DNA of 64,000 nt from JAIEOG01 sp964611895 (GTDB lineage Bacteria; Bdellovibrionota; FAC87; UBA2466), in assembly GCA_964611895.1 (NCBI GenBank), contig CAZTDN010000016.1:9070-73069 (forward strand). The letters run 5' to 3'. The translations under genes and the position numbers were made by a program. Within the stretch, counting starts at the first letter, position 1. Every line of letters begins with the position of its first letter. Positions 62,268-64,000 of the stretch are shown in pieces. The notes under the pieces were generated by a model. The model was not told the origin of the DNA and did no database searches. It saw only the letters and a list, made by a program, of their open reading frames with translations.

Positions 62268-63524
62268 ATGAAAGTTCTAGTCCTCGGCAGCGGTGGCCGT
62301 GAACACGCTTTAGCGTGGAGAATCCGCAAAGACCCCCAGGTAGAAGAAGTCTACTTGCATCCCGGGAATGCAGGCACCTGGTCCTGTGGCATACCGAACC
62401 TCGGAGATGTTTCCATTGAAAACCTTCCCTCGCTCATTGCTCATGCTCAAGAACTTGGTGTCTCGCTTGTTGTCATTGGGCCAGAAGCTTTGCTGGCAAA
62501 AGGGTACGCTGATGCGTTCCGTAAAAGTGGTTTTCCGGTTTCTGGTCCCGGGGCCGACGGAGCACAGCTTGAAACAAGCAAAGCTTTTGCCAAAGAGTTT
62601 TTAGAAAAAGGCGGCATTCCCACGGCTGCCTACACGACGGCGACGACCCCGGAAGCCGTGCGGGTCGCCATCCGAAAGTACCCTTCCGTCTTGAAGCTCG
62701 ACGGCCTCGCCGCTGGCAAAGGAGTGGTGGTGGCGCAATCGCCTGCCGATGCAGAAGATTTTATCCGCCGGGTTTGGGAGCTAAAAGAATTCGGGAATGA
62801 ATCTCCTGTCGTTGTGGTCGAAGATTTCATTGCAGGGCGAGAGCTGAGTTATATTGGGCTTTGCGATACGGAGCGTTTTGTCGCCTTGAGTACCGCATCG
62901 GACTACAAACGCGTGGGCGATGGGGACCAGGGGCCAAACACAGGGGGAATGGGCGCCATTTCACCCTCACCTATTGAAACGCCTCAGCTTCTCCAACGCA
63001 TTGAGGCCGAAGTCGTCCAACCCACACTACGAGAGCTGAAACGACGAGGTATCGATTACCGGGGTGCGCTGTATTTTGGCCTAATGGTGGCAGCGGATGG
63101 CACTCCCTACGTCCTGGAGTTCAATGCCCGATTTGGGGACCCGGAAACCCAAGCATTGCTGATGCGCATTGAGGGAGATTTTACAGGACTTTTGGTGGCA
63201 GCCGCGCGTCGGGAACTAAGCACAGCGCCGGATCCAAAGTGGACTAATCAAACGTCTGTTTATGTTGTGGCTGCAGCCGATGGGTATCCAGCCACCCCGC
63301 GCCTAGGGGACACAATCCAGGGACTAGATCGCCTTGCGGCAGGCGTGCAGGTTTTCTTCTCTGGGGTGGGTAGTGGTCCGCAGGGGCTCGTGACTCAAGG
63401 CGGACGAGTCCTTGGTCTGGGAGCGCTGGGCAAAGATGCGCAAGCCAGTCGAAGCGCGGTTTACACAAACTTCCCCAAAGTATCCTGGCCGGGTTTACAC
63501 TACCGTCGAGATATTGGTTTATAA
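62268..63524 (+). CDS. purD: Phosphoribosylamine-glycine ligase
   Basis: A 418-residue ATP-grasp enzyme joining phosphoribosylamine and glycine in purine synthesis. The N-terminal VLGSGGREHALAW, ATP-grasp SVLKLDGLAAGKGVVVA and GALYFGLMVAADGTPYVLEFNARFGDPETQ blocks are all present. Normal length. It ends 6 nt into the convergent membrane protein gene. Confidence 0.95.
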   Translation: MKVLVLGSGGREHALAWRIRKDPQVEEVYLHPGNAGTWSCGIPNLGDVSIENLPSLIAHAQELGVSLVVIGPEALLAKGYADAFRKSGFPVSGPGADGAQLETSKAFAKEFLEKGGIPTAAYTTATTPEAVRVAIRKYPSVLKLDGLAAGKGVVVAQSPADAEDFIRRVWELKEFGNESPVVVVEDFIAGRELSYIGLCDTERFVALSTASDYKRVGDGDQGPNTGGMGAISPSPIETPQLLQRIEAEVVQPTLRELKRRGIDYRGALYFGLMVAADGTPYVLEFNARFGDPETQALLMRIEGDFTGLLVAAARRELSTAPDPKWTNQTSVYVVAAADGYPATPRLGDTIQGLDRLAAGVQVFFSGVGSGPQGLVTQGGRVLGLGALGKDAQASRSAVYTNFPKVSWPGLHYRRDIGL

Positions 63525-64000
63525 AAACGCCCAATCAAACGCCCACGCGGCTGCAAACACCGCGACGATGCCAGTGGTCTGACTAATAAAGTCTTCTACA
63601 TTAAAAGGTCCTTGGCCACTTTCTTGGCGCGGATTTTTCCACGCAAATCCATCAAAATAATAGTGGAGTAACGAAATCGTTGTCGCTAACCGCAGAAGTT
63701 GAATACCTGGTACATGGGACAAACCCAAGCCCACTAGACTTCTGTCTGGGGCACAAAGCACAACGACCACCAAGACCAATGCAAATCGCATGTAGGAGGA
63801 TGTCGGCATCCACCGCATGAATCGGGTTTGGCGCGGGGGCGGGGTTCGAATCCCGTTCTCCCAGGTGACCAAGCAATATTGCACGCTGTGGATGATCTCA
63901 GCTAAAAATAGATACTGGAGAAAATTAACTTGAACTACCCGTGCGAGAATCAAAAAAGTTGCACAAGTCGACGCCATGTAGGGGTACTTCCAAAAAGAGA
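63519..64000 (-). CDS. Membrane protein, 5' end beyond the window
   Basis: The frame is open to the window edge on the minus strand, so the gene probably starts beyond 64000; the first internal ATG is at 63977. About 160 residues with three or four hydrophobic segments (FLILARVVQVNFLQYLFLAE, FALVLVVVVLCAP, GIVAVFAAAWAFDWAF). It contains HYYFDGFAWK before the last helix, like several DUF-type oxygenase or desaturase-like membrane proteins, but I cannot name a family. Confidence 0.5.
   Translation of the reverse strand, partial: SFWKYPYMASTCATFLILARVVQVNFLQYLFLAEIIHSVQYCLVTWENGIRTPPPRQTRFMRWMPTSSYMRFALVLVVVVLCAPDRSLVGLGLSHVPGIQLLRLATTISLLHYYFDGFAWKNPRQESGQGPFNVEDFISQTTGIVAVFAAAWAFDWAFL

Noticed and set aside
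63841..63865. Stretch resembling the T-loop and 3' end of a tRNA (GGGGTTCGAATCCC...)
   Set aside because: The T-stem has mismatched pairs and no cloverleaf forms upstream, and it lies inside an open membrane protein frame. Probably chance.
1..64000. CRISPR arrays, insertion sequences, prophage or integrase genes
   Set aside because: No regularly spaced direct repeats, transposase, recombinase or phage-type genes were seen.

Overview
The window is 64 kb of densely packed Gram-negative chromosome. It encodes lipoprotein maturation (lgt, lnt), many Sec-exported proteins and lipoproteins, a SPOR-domain protein and LPS/capsule sugar enzymes, so the cell has an outer membrane. No rRNA or reliable taxonomic marker is present. 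The mix (mid-50s GC by eye, many lineage-specific lipoproteins, GTG/TTG starts, exported ATP-dependent enzymes) would fit a Bdellovibrionota or other former deltaproteobacterial lineage, but that is a low-confidence guess. One tRNA (His, GTG) and one 16-N assembly gap are present.

Layout. 1-6.2 kb: end of a glycosyltransferase, an exported SGNH hydrolase, a SulP transporter fused to a beta-carbonic anhydrase, and a methyltransferase. 6.2-20 kb: TrhA/hemolysin-III membrane protein, several lipoproteins, a RapA-like SNF2 ATPase, type II NADH dehydrogenase, an amino-acid permease, an RDD protein and a POT peptide transporter. 20-25.7 kb: FKBP isomerase, glyoxalase II, MutY, a malic enzyme/phosphotransacetylase fusion and an exported kinase-like protein.

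25.9-32.7 kb is the most notable locus. A divergent LysR regulator faces five overlapping genes: a cupin fused to a methionyl-tRNA-synthetase-like domain, a DAO-type flavin oxidase, an N-hydroxylating flavin monooxygenase, a GNAT/FeeM-like acyltransferase and an EamA exporter. The first three match the enzyme set known to make hydrazines (N-N bonds) from N6-hydroxylysine and an amino acid, as in the s56-p1 and triacsin pathways. This looks like a compact, self-contained hydrazine natural-product cassette with its own regulator, tailoring enzyme and exporter. A 21-bp palindrome in the divergent promoter is a candidate operator.

32.5-44.7 kb: an M49-like metallopeptidase, a VOC protein, an ABC exporter, a nucleotidyltransferase of the NTP_transf_5 type, a 1155-residue SF2 helicase with a signal peptide, and a second exported kinase-like protein. 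44.7-54.1 kb is mostly housekeeping: tRNA-His, a SPOR protein, split mannose-6-P isomerase and mannose-1-P guanylyltransferase genes, lnt-lgt, the reverse transsulfuration pair (CBS and cystathionine lyase) and purH. 54.1-60.5 kb is an exported MoxR ATPase, a transglutaminase/VWA protein and a small secreted protein, probably one operon. The window closes with a GYF/TPR protein, purD and a truncated membrane protein.

Two themes cut across the window. Several ATP- or NTP-dependent protein families carry Sec signal peptides (helicase, MoxR, two kinase-like proteins). Many starts lie 5-7 nt after a TATAAT-like box with no Shine-Dalgarno, which suggests leaderless transcription. Intergenic 17-bp hairpins with the shared plan GGTAC...TTTT-loop-AAAA...GTACC recur at four sites.
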